Source: Phycicoccus duodecadis (GTDB taxonomy: Bacteria > Actinomycetota > Actinomycetes > Actinomycetales > Dermatophilaceae). From it: DNA of 64,000 nucleotides. This document shows, in pieces, positions 22,329 through 30,853 of this stretch; position 1 is the first letter of the stretch; each line of letters starts with the position of its first letter. The stretch covers positions 62,001 to 126,000 of the forward strand of contig NZ_PJNE01000001.1 in assembly GCF_002846495.1 (NCBI RefSeq), read 5' to 3'. A program made the translations under genes and the position numbers. The notes under the pieces were generated by a model. It searched no databases. It was not told where the DNA came from and saw only the letters and a list, made by a program, of their open reading frames with translations.

Positions 22329-23153
22329 GCCGCGCATCCCGTCACGCCAGGCGACGAGGTCACGCAGCGGACCGGGGTCGTAGTCGGGGCCGTTGAGCCC
22401 GACGGTGAACAGCCGGGTGCCGACGTCGTACAGGTCCTGCGCCCCGGCGGCGTAGTCGTCGACGTCCTCGGGCAGGCGGCCCGGCTTGGGCGACACCCCG
22501 GCCGAGCGCTCGATCTCGCCCGGGTCGCGCCCGAGCCGGGCGCACCACTCGTCGAGGACGGCGTGCTTGTGCGCGACGGTCTCGGGGTCGCCGAAGCCGT
22601 GCCAGATGTCGGCGTGGCGGGCGACGATGCGCAGCGTCTTCTTCTCGCCGCCCCCACCGATGAGCACGGGGATGTCGCGGGTGGGGGCGGGGTTGAGCTT
22701 CGCCCAGCGCTCCTCGATGACCGGGAGGTCGCGCTCGAGCGCGTCGAGCCGGCCACCGGCGGTACCGAACTCGAAGCCGTACTCGTCGTAGTCGCGCTCG
22801 AACCATCCCGAACCGATGCCCAGGATGAGCCGGCCCTCGCCGCCGTCGCGGGCGCTGATGTGGTCGACGGTGCGGGCCATGTCGGCCAGCAGCTGCGGGT
22901 TGCGGTAGCTGTTGCAGGTGACGAGCGCGCCGATCTCGAGGCGCTCGGTGGCCTCGGCCCAGGCGGCCAGCATCGTCCAGCACTCGAAGTGCGCGCCGTC
23001 GGGCTCGCCGTAGAGCGGGTAGAAGTGGTCCCAGTTGAAGACGACGTCGACGCCGATCTCCTCGAGCTGGGCCACCGCCCGCCGCAGGTCGGCGTACGAC
23101 GCGTGCTGGGGCTGGAGCTGGGCGCCGATCCGCACGCGGCGGTCGGTGCTCAC
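22326..23153 (-). CDS. LLM-class F420-dependent oxidoreductase
   Basis: This is a 275-residue luciferase-like TIM-barrel protein, probably using coenzyme F420. Motifs are [26 protein letters not shown] and [21 protein letters not shown]. The GGGGE(K/R)KTLR segment recurs in the gene at 59112-60005, so the two are paralogs. The substrate is unknown. Its GTG overlaps the glgC stop as GTGA, so it is the second gene of the glgC transcript. Confidence 0.87.
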   Translation of the reverse strand: MSTDRRVRIGAQLQPQHASYADLRRAVAQLEEIGVDVVFNWDHFYPLYGEPDGAHFECWTMLAAWAEATERLEIGALVTCNSYRNPQLLADMARTVDHISARDGGEGRLILGIGSGWFERDYDEYGFEFGTAGGRLDALERDLPVIEERWAKLNPAPTRDIPVLIGGGGEKKTLRIVARHADIWHGFGDPETVAHKHAVLDEWCARLGRDPGEIERSAGVSPKPGRLPEDVDDYAAGAQDLYDVGTRLFTVGLNGPDYDPGPLRDLVAWRDGMRG

Positions 23154-24403
23154 AGGACGACCTCCTGGCCCTTCCCGACGACGACGATGCCCGACTCGGT
23201 GACCGAGAAGCCCCGCGCGCGGTCGTGGTCGTGGTCGACGCCGATGGACGCGCCCTCGGGCACCACGACGTTCTTGTCGATGATCGCCTTCTGGATGCGG
23301 CAGTTCCGCCCGATCTGCACGCCGTCGAGGATCACGCTGTCCTCGACCTCGGTGTAGCTGTGCACGTGCACGTCGGGCGAGATGACCGAGCCGTTGATCC
23401 GCGCGCCCGAGATGACGACGCCGGGGGAGACGGCCGAGTTCAGGGCCTCCCCGAACCGGCCGTGGGCCCCGTGGACGAACTTGGCCGGCGGGAAGTAGCC
23501 GTACGAGGTGTACAGCGGCCAGTCGTAGTTGTAGAGGTTGAACACCGGGTGGATGGAGACGAGGTCCATGTGGGCGTCGTAGTAGCTGTCCATGGTGCCG
23601 ACGTCGCGCCAGTAGCCCATGTCGCGCTCGGTGCCGCCGGGCACGACGTTGTTCTTGAAGTCGTAGGCGTAGGCCGAGCTCTGCTCGACCATGGCCGGCA
23701 CGATGTCGCCGCCCATGTCGTGCTTGCTGCCCTCGCGGGTGGCGTCGGCGGTGACGGCGTCGACCAGCGCGTCGGCGCTGAAGACGTAGTTGCCCATGCT
23801 CGCCAGCACCTCGTCGGGGGAGTCCGGCAGGCCCTCGGGGTCGGTGGGCTTCTCGAGGAAGGCCCGGATCTTCTGCGGGTCGTCGGGGTGGACGTCGATG
23901 ACGCCGAACTGGTCGGACGTCGACTTCGGCTGGCGGATGGCCGCCACGGTGACACCGGCGCCACTCGCGAGGTGCTGGTCGACCATCTGCGAGAAGTCCA
24001 TGCGGTAGACGTGGTCGGCGCCCACGACCACCACGATGTCGGGGCGCTCGTCGGTGATGGTGTTCAGGCTCTGGAAGATGGCGTCGGCGCTGCCCTGGTA
24101 CCAGTCCTTCCCGATGCGCTGCTGGGCCGGGATGGGCGCCACGTAGTTGCCGAGCATCGTGCTCATCCGCCACGTCTTGGTCACGTGCCGGTCGAGGCTG
24201 TGCGACTTGTACTGGGTCAGCACGACGACCTTGAGGTAGCCCGAGTTCACGACGTTCGACAGGGCGAAGTCGATGAGGCGGTAGATGCCCCCGAACGGCA
24301 CCGCGGGCTTGGCCCGGTCGGCGGTGAGCGGCATCAGCCGCTTGCCTTCACCGCCGGCGAGGACGATGGCCAGGACCTTGGGACCTCCGCTGCGGTACGC
24401 CAT
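23150..24403 (-). CDS. glgC: Glucose-1-phosphate adenylyltransferase GlgC
   Basis: This 417-residue enzyme makes ADP-glucose from glucose-1-phosphate and [16 protein letters not shown] is the nucleotide loop, AKPAVPFGG and GSADAIFQ are conserved catalytic segments, and [10 protein letters not shown] carries the metal-binding Asp. The C-terminal part (~290-400) is a beta-helix with hexapeptide turns, the usual allosteric/oligomerisation domain. It is divergent from glgA with 63 bases between the starts. Confidence 0.95.
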   Translation of the reverse strand: MAYRSGGPKVLAIVLAGGEGKRLMPLTADRAKPAVPFGGIYRLIDFALSNVVNSGYLKVVVLTQYKSHSLDRHVTKTWRMSTMLGNYVAPIPAQQRIGKDWYQGSADAIFQSLNTITDERPDIVVVVGADHVYRMDFSQMVDQHLASGAGVTVAAIRQPKSTSDQFGVIDVHPDDPQKIRAFLEKPTDPEGLPDSPDEVLASMGNYVFSADALVDAVTADATREGSKHDMGGDIVPAMVEQSSAYAYDFKNNVVPGGTERDMGYWRDVGTMDSYYDAHMDLVSIHPVFNLYNYDWPLYTSYGYFPPAKFVHGAHGRFGEALNSAVSPGVVISGARINGSVISPDVHVHSYTEVEDSVILDGVQIGRNCRIQKAIIDKNVVVPEGASIGVDHDHDRARGFSVTESGIVVVGKGQEVVL

Positions 24404-24409
24404 GGACCC

Positions 24410-24415
24410 AACCTA
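24410..24415 (-). promoter_or_regulatory. -10 TAGGTT, leaderless start of glgC
   Basis: The spacer is 6 bases to ATG 24403. It faces the glgA promoter. Confidence 0.55.
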
Positions 24416-24453
24416 TGGGCTCAGCGCCCTCGCCGGGAGTCCCGGTTCACCAC

Positions 24454-24459
24454 TACGGT
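24454..24459 (+). promoter_or_regulatory. -10 TACGGT, leaderless start of glgA
   Basis: The spacer is 7 bases to GTG 24467. Confidence 0.55.
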
Positions 24460-24466
24460 GAAAACT

Positions 24467-25660
24467 GTGCGTATCGACATCCTGACCAAGGAGTACCCAC
24501 CCTCGATCTACGGCGGTGCGGGGGTCCACGTCGCCGAGCTGACCCGGGCCCTGCGGGCCCGAGGTGACAGCGACGTGCGGGTCCACGCGTTCGGCGGCCC
24601 GCGTGACGAGGACGGCACCACCAGCCACCCCGACCTGCCCGAGCTCGACGGTGCCAACGCCGCGCTCACCACCCTGGGCGTCGACCTCACGATGGCCGCC
24701 GCCTGCGCCGGGGCCGACCTCGTGCACTCGCACACCTGGTACGCGAACTTCGCCGGCCACGTCGCGAGCCTGCTCGAGGGCGTCCCGCACGTGCTGTCGG
24801 CCCACAGCCTCGAGCCGATGCGGCCGTGGAAGGCCGAGCAGCTGGGCGGCGGCTACCGTCTCTCGTCCTGGGTCGAGCGCACCGCCTACGAGAGCGCCGC
24901 GGCCGTCATCGCCGTCAGCGCCGGGATGCGCGAGGACATCCTGCGCAGCTACCCCGCGGTCGACCCCGCGCGGGTCCGCGTCGTGCACAACGGCATCGAC
25001 TCCGCCCTGTGGCAGAAGCACGAGGACCCCGACGTCCTGCGCCGCCTCGGCATCGACGAGGGCCGCCCGAGTGCGGTCTTCGTCGGCCGGATCACCCGCC
25101 AGAAGGGCCTGCCCTACCTGCTGCGGGCCGCGGCCGAGCTGCCGCCGGAGGTCCAGCTCGTCCTGCTGGCCGGTGCGCCCGACACCCCCGAGATCAAGGC
25201 CGAGGTCGAGAGCCTCGTCGAGGGCCTGCGGCAGCAGCGCGACGGCGTGGTGTGGATCTCCGAGATGCTGCCGCGCGACCAGGTCGTCGCCGTCCTCAGC
25301 AGTGCCTCGGTGTTCCTCTGCCCGTCGGTCTACGAGCCGCTCGGCATCGTCAACCTCGAGGCCATGGCCTGCGAGCTGCCCGTCGTCGCCACCGCCACCG
25401 GGGGGATCCCCGAGGTGGTCGTCGACGGCGAGACCGGGTGGCTGGTGCCCATCGAGCAGGTCCAGGACGGCACCGGCATCCCCGTCGACGAGGACCGCTT
25501 CGTCGCGGACCTGGCCGCCGCGATGAACGAGGCCGTCTCCGACCTCGACCGGGCCGCGCGCTTCGGCCGCGCCGGGCGGCAGCGGGCCGTCGAGTCCTTC
25601 TCCTGGGACACCATCGGCGACCGCACCATGGAGGTCTACCGCGACGTGCTCGGCCGATGA
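24467..25660 (+). CDS. glgA: Actinobacterial glycogen synthase-type GT4 (GlgA/GlgM)
   Basis: This is a 397-residue GT-B glycosyltransferase of the short actinobacterial GlgA type. It starts RIDILTKEYPPSIYGGAGVHV, has FVGRITRQKGLPYLL and ends its active site with YEPLGIVNLEAMA, the donor-binding E-x7-E region. The mycobacterial counterpart uses ADP-glucose and glucose-1-phosphate to make maltose-1-phosphate for the GlgE pathway, so glycogen or maltosyl-phosphate synthesis are both possible. The frame is open ~1.2 kb upstream, antisense to glgC; GTG 24467 fits homologs and the promoter. Confidence 0.92.
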   Translation: MRIDILTKEYPPSIYGGAGVHVAELTRALRARGDSDVRVHAFGGPRDEDGTTSHPDLPELDGANAALTTLGVDLTMAAACAGADLVHSHTWYANFAGHVASLLEGVPHVLSAHSLEPMRPWKAEQLGGGYRLSSWVERTAYESAAAVIAVSAGMREDILRSYPAVDPARVRVVHNGIDSALWQKHEDPDVLRRLGIDEGRPSAVFVGRITRQKGLPYLLRAAAELPPEVQLVLLAGAPDTPEIKAEVESLVEGLRQQRDGVVWISEMLPRDQVVAVLSSASVFLCPSVYEPLGIVNLEAMACELPVVATATGGIPEVVVDGETGWLVPIEQVQDGTGIPVDEDRFVADLAAAMNEAVSDLDRAARFGRAGRQRAVESFSWDTIGDRTMEVYRDVLGR

Positions 25661-26142
25661 GCGACACCCGTCATGACCCGGTGCGCGGCAGCGGGGCCGA
25701 GCCCGTCGCCGGCCCGCTCGGCCACCTGGTCGTCGTCTTCGACAACCACATCGCGCGCTCGCTCACGGCCATCGCGGCCGCGACGGGCTGGGAGGTCACC
25801 GTCCTCGACGAGGCCCCCGACGCCGAGACCGCGGGTCGGCTCGGGCACGTCGACGCCCTGGTCGTCTGCAACCACGACGGCGACGGCGCCGTCGACGCCC
25901 TGCGGGGCGCGCTCGGCACGGGGGTCCGCTACGTCGCGATGATGGCGAGCCGGCACCGCTCCGCCGGGCTGCTCGAGCAGCTGCGCGGCGAGGGCCTCGA
26001 CGACGCGACCCTCACCCGGCTGCACGTGCCCGCCGGCCTCTCCATCGGCGGCGGCTCCGCCGGCGAGATCGCGCTGTCCGTCATGGCGGAGGTCGTCGCC
26101 GACGCCCACGGCCGCCCCGGGACCCCGATGCGGGCCTCCTGA
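25657..26142 (+). CDS. Stand-alone XdhC C-terminal-type Rossmann protein
   Basis: This is a 161-residue protein matching only the C-terminal NAD-binding-like half of XdhC/CoxI proteins. YVAMMASRHRSAGLLEQLRG corresponds to the usual GSRR segment, and RLHVPAGLSIGGGSAGEIALSVMAEVVA is the family C-terminus. The N-terminal Cys-containing XdhC_CoxI domain is absent. XdhC proteins insert or sulfurate molybdenum cofactor in xanthine dehydrogenase-type enzymes; none is nearby. It overlaps glgA by ATGA, a linkage with no obvious functional explanation. Confidence 0.75.
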   Translation: MSDTRHDPVRGSGAEPVAGPLGHLVVVFDNHIARSLTAIAAATGWEVTVLDEAPDAETAGRLGHVDALVVCNHDGDGAVDALRGALGTGVRYVAMMASRHRSAGLLEQLRGEGLDDATLTRLHVPAGLSIGGGSAGEIALSVMAEVVADAHGRPGTPMRAS

Positions 26143-26177
26143 GGGCGCGCCGCCGGACGCGGCCCCTCGGGGTCAAC

Positions 26178-26183
26178 TAGGGT
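26178..26183 (+). promoter_or_regulatory. -10 TAGGGT, leaderless start of the lone ABC ATPase
   Basis: The spacer is 7 bases to ATG 26191. Confidence 0.6.
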
Positions 26184-26190
26184 CAGGGCC

Positions 26191-26973
26191 ATGAGCGACG
26201 TGCTGGCCCTGGCAGGCGTCAGCGTCGTGCGCGGCGACACCACCATCCTCGACGATGTGTCGTGGGAGGTCGAGGAGGGGCAGCGCTGGGTCGTCCTGGG
26301 CCCCAACGGAGCCGGCAAGACCACCCTGCTCCAGCTCGCGTCGGCGCGCATCCACCCCACCACCGGCGTCGCAGGGGTCCTCGGCGAGGTGCTCGGCGCG
26401 GTCGACGTCTTCGAGCTCCGGCCGCGCATCGGGCTGTCCAGCGCGTCGCTGGCCGAGCGCATCCCCCCGCGTGAGCGCGTGCGCGACGTCGTCGTCACCG
26501 CCTCCTACGGCGTCGTCGGGCGCTGGCGCGAGGAGTACGACCGGATGGACGAGGCGCGGGCGGCCGAGCTGCTCGAGGCGCTCGGGGCCAGCCACTTGGC
26601 CGACCGCAGCTACGGCACCCTCTCGGAGGGCGAGCGCAAGCGGGTCCAGATCGCCCGCGCGCTGATGACCGACCCCGAGCTGATGCTGCTCGACGAGCCC
26701 GCCGCGGGGCTCGACCTCGGCGGCCGCGAGGACCTGGTGCGCCGGCTCGGGGTGCTGGCCGCCGACCTCGCCGCTCCGGCCCTGGTGCTCGTCACCCACC
26801 ACGTCGAGGAGATCCCGCCGCACTTCACCGACGTGCTGCTGCTGCGCGAGGGGCGGGTCGTCGCGCAGGGGCCCATCGAGATCACGCTGACGGCCGAGAA
26901 CCTCGAGCGCACCTTCGGGATGCCGCTCGAGCTCGAGGCCCGCGGCGACCGCTTCGCCGCCCGGGCCCGCTGA
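26191..26973 (+). CDS. ABC transporter ATP-binding protein (no permease nearby)
   Basis: This is a 260-residue single ATPase domain with Walker A GPNGAGKTTLLQL, signature LSEGERKRVQIARAL, Walker B LMLLDEPAAGLD and switch His in VLVTHHVEE. LSEGE instead of LSGGQ, and VEEIPPHFTDVLLLREG after the H-loop, resemble ModF/iron-complex-like stand-alone ATPases. No permease or binding protein is adjacent. It may energise a distant permease or act outside transport. Confidence 0.87.
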   Translation: MSDVLALAGVSVVRGDTTILDDVSWEVEEGQRWVVLGPNGAGKTTLLQLASARIHPTTGVAGVLGEVLGAVDVFELRPRIGLSSASLAERIPPRERVRDVVVTASYGVVGRWREEYDRMDEARAAELLEALGASHLADRSYGTLSEGERKRVQIARALMTDPELMLLDEPAAGLDLGGREDLVRRLGVLAADLAAPALVLVTHHVEEIPPHFTDVLLLREGRVVAQGPIEITLTAENLERTFGMPLELEARGDRFAARAR

Positions 26974-27053
26974 GGGCCGCAGGAACCGGGGGACGGGCGC
27001 GTGCGTCACAGCCCTGACCCCCGTGGGGGCAGACCGACAGGAAGGGCCGACCG

Positions 27054-27521
27054 ATGGAGTGGCTGACCGACAACGCCTGGCTGGGCTGGCTGGGTGTCAC
27101 GCTCGTGCTGGCGGCCATCGAGGCCGCCACCGTCGACTTCGTGTTCCTGATGTTCGCGGGCGGCGCGCTGTGCGCCACCGTCGCGGCCGCCCTCGGCGCA
27201 CCGTTCTTCTTCCAGGTCGTGGTGGCCGTGATCGGCGCCACGGTCCTCCTGCTCGTCGTGCGCCCGATGCTCAAGCGCAAGTTCACCGACTCGGAGGTCG
27301 AGCACCGCATCGGGGCCGCCGGCCTCGTCGGGCGCGAGGCCTGGGTGCTCCAGGCCGTCACCGACACCGACGGCCGGGTCAAGCTCGCCGGCGAGACCTG
27401 GTCGGCCCGGCTGGCCGAGGGCGGCGTCCCGGTCGAGCCCGGTGACCAGGTGCGCGTCATCGCCATCCACGGCGCCACCGCGATCGTCGCGCCGGCCCCC
27501 ACGACCACCCCCACCCCCTGA
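27054..27521 (+). CDS. NfeD-like membrane protein
   Basis: This is a 155-residue member of the short NfeD family, with two or three membrane helices (~10-70) followed by an OB-fold domain (~85-148, VGREAWVLQAVTDTDGRVKLAGETW and VIAIHGATAIV). NfeD proteins partner SPFH/stomatin proteins in membrane microdomains. The SPFH gene follows 40 bases downstream, fixing the pairing. AGGAAGG at 27039-27045 is a clear Shine-Dalgarno. Confidence 0.9.
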   Translation: MEWLTDNAWLGWLGVTLVLAAIEAATVDFVFLMFAGGALCATVAAALGAPFFFQVVVAVIGATVLLLVVRPMLKRKFTDSEVEHRIGAAGLVGREAWVLQAVTDTDGRVKLAGETWSARLAEGGVPVEPGDQVRVIAIHGATAIVAPAPTTTPTP

Positions 27522-27561
27522 CCCGCGTCCCCACCGGGGCGCCCACGAAAGAGGCACCACC

Positions 27562-28806
27562 ATGGACGGAATCGGTCCGCTCATCGTCATCCTGCTGCTC
27601 GCGCTCTTCGCGATCATCGTGCTCGTGCGCACGGTGCGCGTCGTGCCGCAGCAGACGGCCCTCATCATCGAGCGGCTCGGCCGCTACTCGCGCACCCTCG
27701 AGGGCGGCCTGCACTTCCTGGTCCCGTTCGTCGACATCGTGCGGGCCAACATCGACCAGCGCGAGCAGGTCGTCTCGTTCCCGCCGCAGCCGGTGATCAC
27801 CAGCGACAACCTCGTCGTGTCGATCGACACCGTCATCTACTACCAGGTCATCGACCCCAAGTCGGCGGTCTACGAGATCGCCAACTTCATCGCCGGCATC
27901 GAGCAGCTCACCGTCACCACCCTGCGCAACGTCATCGGCTCGCTCGACCTCGAGCAGACCCTGACCAGCCGCGACCAGATCAACGGCCAGCTGCGCGGGG
28001 TCCTCGACGAGGCGACCGGCAAGTGGGGCATCCGCGTCAACCGCGTCGAGCTCAAGGCCATCGACCCGCCGGCCTCCATCCAGGAGTCGATGGAGAAGCA
28101 GATGAAGGCCGAGCGCGAGCGGCGCGCCATCATCCTGACCGCCGAGGGCTCCAAGGCCAGCCAGATCCTCACCGCCGAGGGCGAGAAGCAGAGCCAGATC
28201 CTGCGCGCCGAGGGCTCGGCCCAGGCCCGCATCCTCGAGGCGCAGGGCCAGGCCCGCGCCATCCAGCAGGTCTTCGACGCCATCCACCGCGGCAAGCCCA
28301 CCCAGAAGCTGCTGGCCTACCAGTACCTCCAGGTGCTGCCGCAGATCGCCCGCGGTGACTCCAACAAGATGTGGATCATCCCGAGCGAGCTCACCGACGC
28401 GCTGCGCGGCATCGGGGGCGCCCTGGGCGCCACCAAGCCCGGGCCCGACGAGGACGACGGGTGGGTCGAGCCCGAGCAGGCCATCTCGAACGCCTTCGAG
28501 GAGACCACCCTCGAGGACCCGGCCGCGGCCCTGGCCGCCGCCCGTGGCTCGGCCGCGCAGTCGAGCAAGGAGGCCGAGGAGCACGCCCAGCCGGCCTCCC
28601 GGGTGCAGCCGCCCATCACGCCCGGCCCCGACACCGTGCCGCCGCGGCAGGCACCGCCCGCCGCTCCGGCGCCTCCGGCCACCGCGCCGCCCGCCGGTGC
28701 ACCGCCGGCCGACCCGGCGGCGCCGCCGGCTCCCGGCGGTGGCACGGGGGGCTCCGGCGGCCCGGCCCCCTCGGGCTACGGCTCCGGGGTGCGTCAGGAG
28801 CCCTGA
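27562..28806 (+). CDS. SPFH/band 7 (stomatin-like) membrane protein
   Basis: This is a 414-residue stomatin-like protein. An N-terminal membrane anchor (residues ~5-25) precedes the SPFH domain (~30-200, VVPQQTALIIERLGRYSRTLEGG) and a coiled-coil region rich in Glu/Ala/Gln (~180-245). Residues ~285-414 are a long Pro/Ala/Gly-rich tail, probably disordered, that many family members lack. Such proteins oligomerise and organise membrane domains or regulate proteolysis. GAAAGAGG lies just upstream of ATG 27562. Confidence 0.9.
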   Translation: MDGIGPLIVILLLALFAIIVLVRTVRVVPQQTALIIERLGRYSRTLEGGLHFLVPFVDIVRANIDQREQVVSFPPQPVITSDNLVVSIDTVIYYQVIDPKSAVYEIANFIAGIEQLTVTTLRNVIGSLDLEQTLTSRDQINGQLRGVLDEATGKWGIRVNRVELKAIDPPASIQESMEKQMKAERERRAIILTAEGSKASQILTAEGEKQSQILRAEGSAQARILEAQGQARAIQQVFDAIHRGKPTQKLLAYQYLQVLPQIARGDSNKMWIIPSELTDALRGIGGALGATKPGPDEDDGWVEPEQAISNAFEETTLEDPAAALAAARGSAAQSSKEAEEHAQPASRVQPPITPGPDTVPPRQAPPAAPAPPATAPPAGAPPADPAAPPAPGGGTGGSGGPAPSGYGSGVRQEP

Positions 28807-28849
28807 CCACCCCTCGACACCACGACACCGGACGCCCGGGCACCCGAAC

Positions 28850-28855
28850 TAGGGT
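28850..28855 (+). promoter_or_regulatory. -10 TAGGGT, leaderless start of the TSUP gene
   Basis: The spacer is 6 bases to GTG 28862. Confidence 0.6.
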
Positions 28856-28861
28856 GTCCGG

Positions 28862-29638
28862 GTGTCCGTCGGTGAAGCGCTCCTCGTCGTCCTCGCCGGC
28901 ATCGGGGCCGGCACCATCAACACCATCGTCGGCTCCGGCACCCTGATCACCTTCCCCACGCTGCTGCTCCTCGGCGTCCCGCCCGTCACGGCGAACGTCT
29001 CGAACAACATCGGCCTGGTGTCCGGCAGCATCACCGGCTCGATCGGCTACCGGCGCGAGCTGCAGGGGATGGGCCCCGAGCTGCGCCGCTACGTGCCGAT
29101 GTCGCTGCTCGGCGCGGTGCTGGGGGCGGTGCTGCTGCTGGTCCTCGACCCCGACCTGTTCCGCGCCATCGTGCCGGTGCTGATCCTGCTCGGGATCGCA
29201 CTGGTCGTGCTGGGCCCGCGCATCAACGCCCACACCGCCCGGCGGCGCGAGGAGGGGCGGGCGCGCTCGGAGTCCACCGACCGGCGCCTCATGCAGGGCG
29301 GGGTGTTCGGCGCCGGGGTGTACGGCGGCTACTTCGGGGCGGCCCAGGGGATCATCCTGATGGGGGTGCTCGGCGCGCTGTCGGGGCGGCCGCTGCAGCG
29401 CCTCAACGGGCTGAAGAACGTGCTGGCCGCGGTGGTCAACGCGGTGGCGGCGGTCGTGTTCGTCGTGGTGGCGCCCGACCGGATCGACTGGCTGGTGGTG
29501 GTGCTCATCGCCGTCGGGTCGACCATCGGGGGCGTGGTGGGCGCCACCGTCGGGCGGCGGCTGCCGTCGCCGGTGCTGCGGGGGATCATCGTGGTGGTGG
29601 GTGTGGTCGCGGTCGTCAAGCTGGTGTTCTTCCCGTGA
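28862..29638 (+). CDS. TSUP (TauE/SafE) family permease
   Basis: This is a 258-residue polytopic membrane protein with about eight helices and the two-repeat layout of TauE/SafE permeases: GAGTINTIVGSGTLITFPTL in the first half and GVYGGYFGAAQGIILMGVLG in the second. Family members export sulfite, sulfoacetate or other organosulfur anions; the substrate here cannot be inferred from its neighbour. It overlaps the SpoU gene by GTGA. Confidence 0.9.
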   Translation: MSVGEALLVVLAGIGAGTINTIVGSGTLITFPTLLLLGVPPVTANVSNNIGLVSGSITGSIGYRRELQGMGPELRRYVPMSLLGAVLGAVLLLVLDPDLFRAIVPVLILLGIALVVLGPRINAHTARRREEGRARSESTDRRLMQGGVFGAGVYGGYFGAAQGIILMGVLGALSGRPLQRLNGLKNVLAAVVNAVAAVVFVVVAPDRIDWLVVVLIAVGSTIGGVVGATVGRRLPSPVLRGIIVVVGVVAVVKLVFFP

Positions 29639-30450
29639 GCGTCGTGCGCGTCACCGACGCCGCCGACCCCCGGCTGGCCGACTACGTCTCGCTCACGGAC
29701 GTCGCGCTGCGGCGGCGGTTCGAGCCCGAGGGCGGGCTGTACGTCGCGGAGTCCGAGAAGGTCATCCGCCGGGCGCTGGCCGCCGGGCACCGCCCGCGGT
29801 CGTACCTGATGGCGCAGCGCTGGCTCACCGACCTCGCCGACGTGGTGGCCGACGCCGAGCGCGACGGGGTACCGGTCTTCGTGGGGGAGCACGACGTCAT
29901 CGAGGCGCTCACCGGGTTCCACCTGCACCGGGGGGCGCTGGCGGCGATGCACCGGCCGCCGCTGCCGCCGCTCGAGGAGGTGCTCGACGGGGCTCGGCGG
30001 GTGCTCGTCCTCGAGGACGTCGTCGACCACACCAACGTCGGAGCCGTCTTCCGGTCGGCGGCCGCGCTCGGCATCGACGCCGTGCTGGTCACGCCCCGCT
30101 GCGCCGACCCGCTGTACCGGCGCTCGGTGCGGGTCTCGATGGGCACGGTGTTCCAGGTCCCCTGGACGCGCATCGACCCGTGGCCCGGGGGAGTGGACGC
30201 GCTGCGGGCGCTGGGCTTCACGACCGCGGCCCTCGCGCTCGAGGACGACTCGGTGGGTCTCGACGAGCTCGCGGCCGACCCGCCGGAGCGCCTCGCCCTG
30301 GTGCTGGGCACCGAGGGTGACGGCCTGTCGCGGCGCACGCTGGCGACCGTCGACATCACGGTCCGCATCCCGATGCTGGGTGGGGTCGACTCGCTGAACG
30401 TGGCCGCGGCCGGGGCGGTGGCCGCCTGGGCCCTGCGCGTGCCCGGCTGA
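29635..30450 (+). CDS. SpoU (TrmH) family RNA 2'-O-methyltransferase
   Basis: This is a 271-residue SPOUT methyltransferase. Residues ~1-105 form the RNA-binding substrate domain. The knotted catalytic domain follows with VVDHTNVGAVFRSAAALG (motif 1), LVLGTEGDGLS (motif 2) and IPMLGGVDSLNVAAAGAVAAW (motif 3 and SAM knot). It probably 2'-O-methylates rRNA or tRNA; the target nucleotide is not predictable. Its start overlaps the TSUP stop. Confidence 0.9.
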   Translation: MSVVRVTDAADPRLADYVSLTDVALRRRFEPEGGLYVAESEKVIRRALAAGHRPRSYLMAQRWLTDLADVVADAERDGVPVFVGEHDVIEALTGFHLHRGALAAMHRPPLPPLEEVLDGARRVLVLEDVVDHTNVGAVFRSAAALGIDAVLVTPRCADPLYRRSVRVSMGTVFQVPWTRIDPWPGGVDALRALGFTTAALALEDDSVGLDELAADPPERLALVLGTEGDGLSRRTLATVDITVRIPMLGGVDSLNVAAAGAVAAWALRVPG

Positions 30451-30475
30451 CGTCGTACCTGGGGCGACCTACAGG

Positions 30476-30853
30476 TCAGCGCACCAGGCGCTCGAGCAGT
30501 CGGTGGACCTCGGCCTCGGGGTCGTCGACCGCGCCGCCGTGCACCGGCCCCGGCTGGAGCACCGTCGAGCGCGGGGCGCTGAGCCAGCCGAAGCGCTTGC
30601 CCTGGGTGGTGAGGGCCGCGTCGACCCCCTCCGGCGGCGCGTGGCACACGTCGGCCACCGCCTCGAGGGCAGCCCGCAGCGCGGCGAGGTCGGTGTCGGG
30701 GGCGAAGGCGGCCACCCGGTCGTCGTCGACGTGCCAGGCGCACAGCAGCACGTTGGCCGCCTGCGAGTGCAGCACGACGCCGACGTTGAGGCACTCGCCC
30801 CGGTCGACGCGGGGGACGAAGCGCAGGACGACGTACTGGTAGGGCCGGCTCAT
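30476..30853 (-). CDS. DUF3037 protein, partner of HipA-like kinase
   Basis: This is a 125-residue soluble protein of family DUF3037. It begins YQYVVLRFVPRVDRGECLNVGVVL, the family hallmark, and has FGWLSAPRSTVLQPGPVH in its second half. The function is unknown. Its ATG overlaps the HipA-like stop as ATGA, so the two are translationally coupled; the order kinase then DUF3037 recurs in actinobacteria. Confidence 0.85.
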   Translation of the reverse strand: MSRPYQYVVLRFVPRVDRGECLNVGVVLHSQAANVLLCAWHVDDDRVAAFAPDTDLAALRAALEAVADVCHAPPEGVDAALTTQGKRFGWLSAPRSTVLQPGPVHGGAVDDPEAEVHRLLERLVR

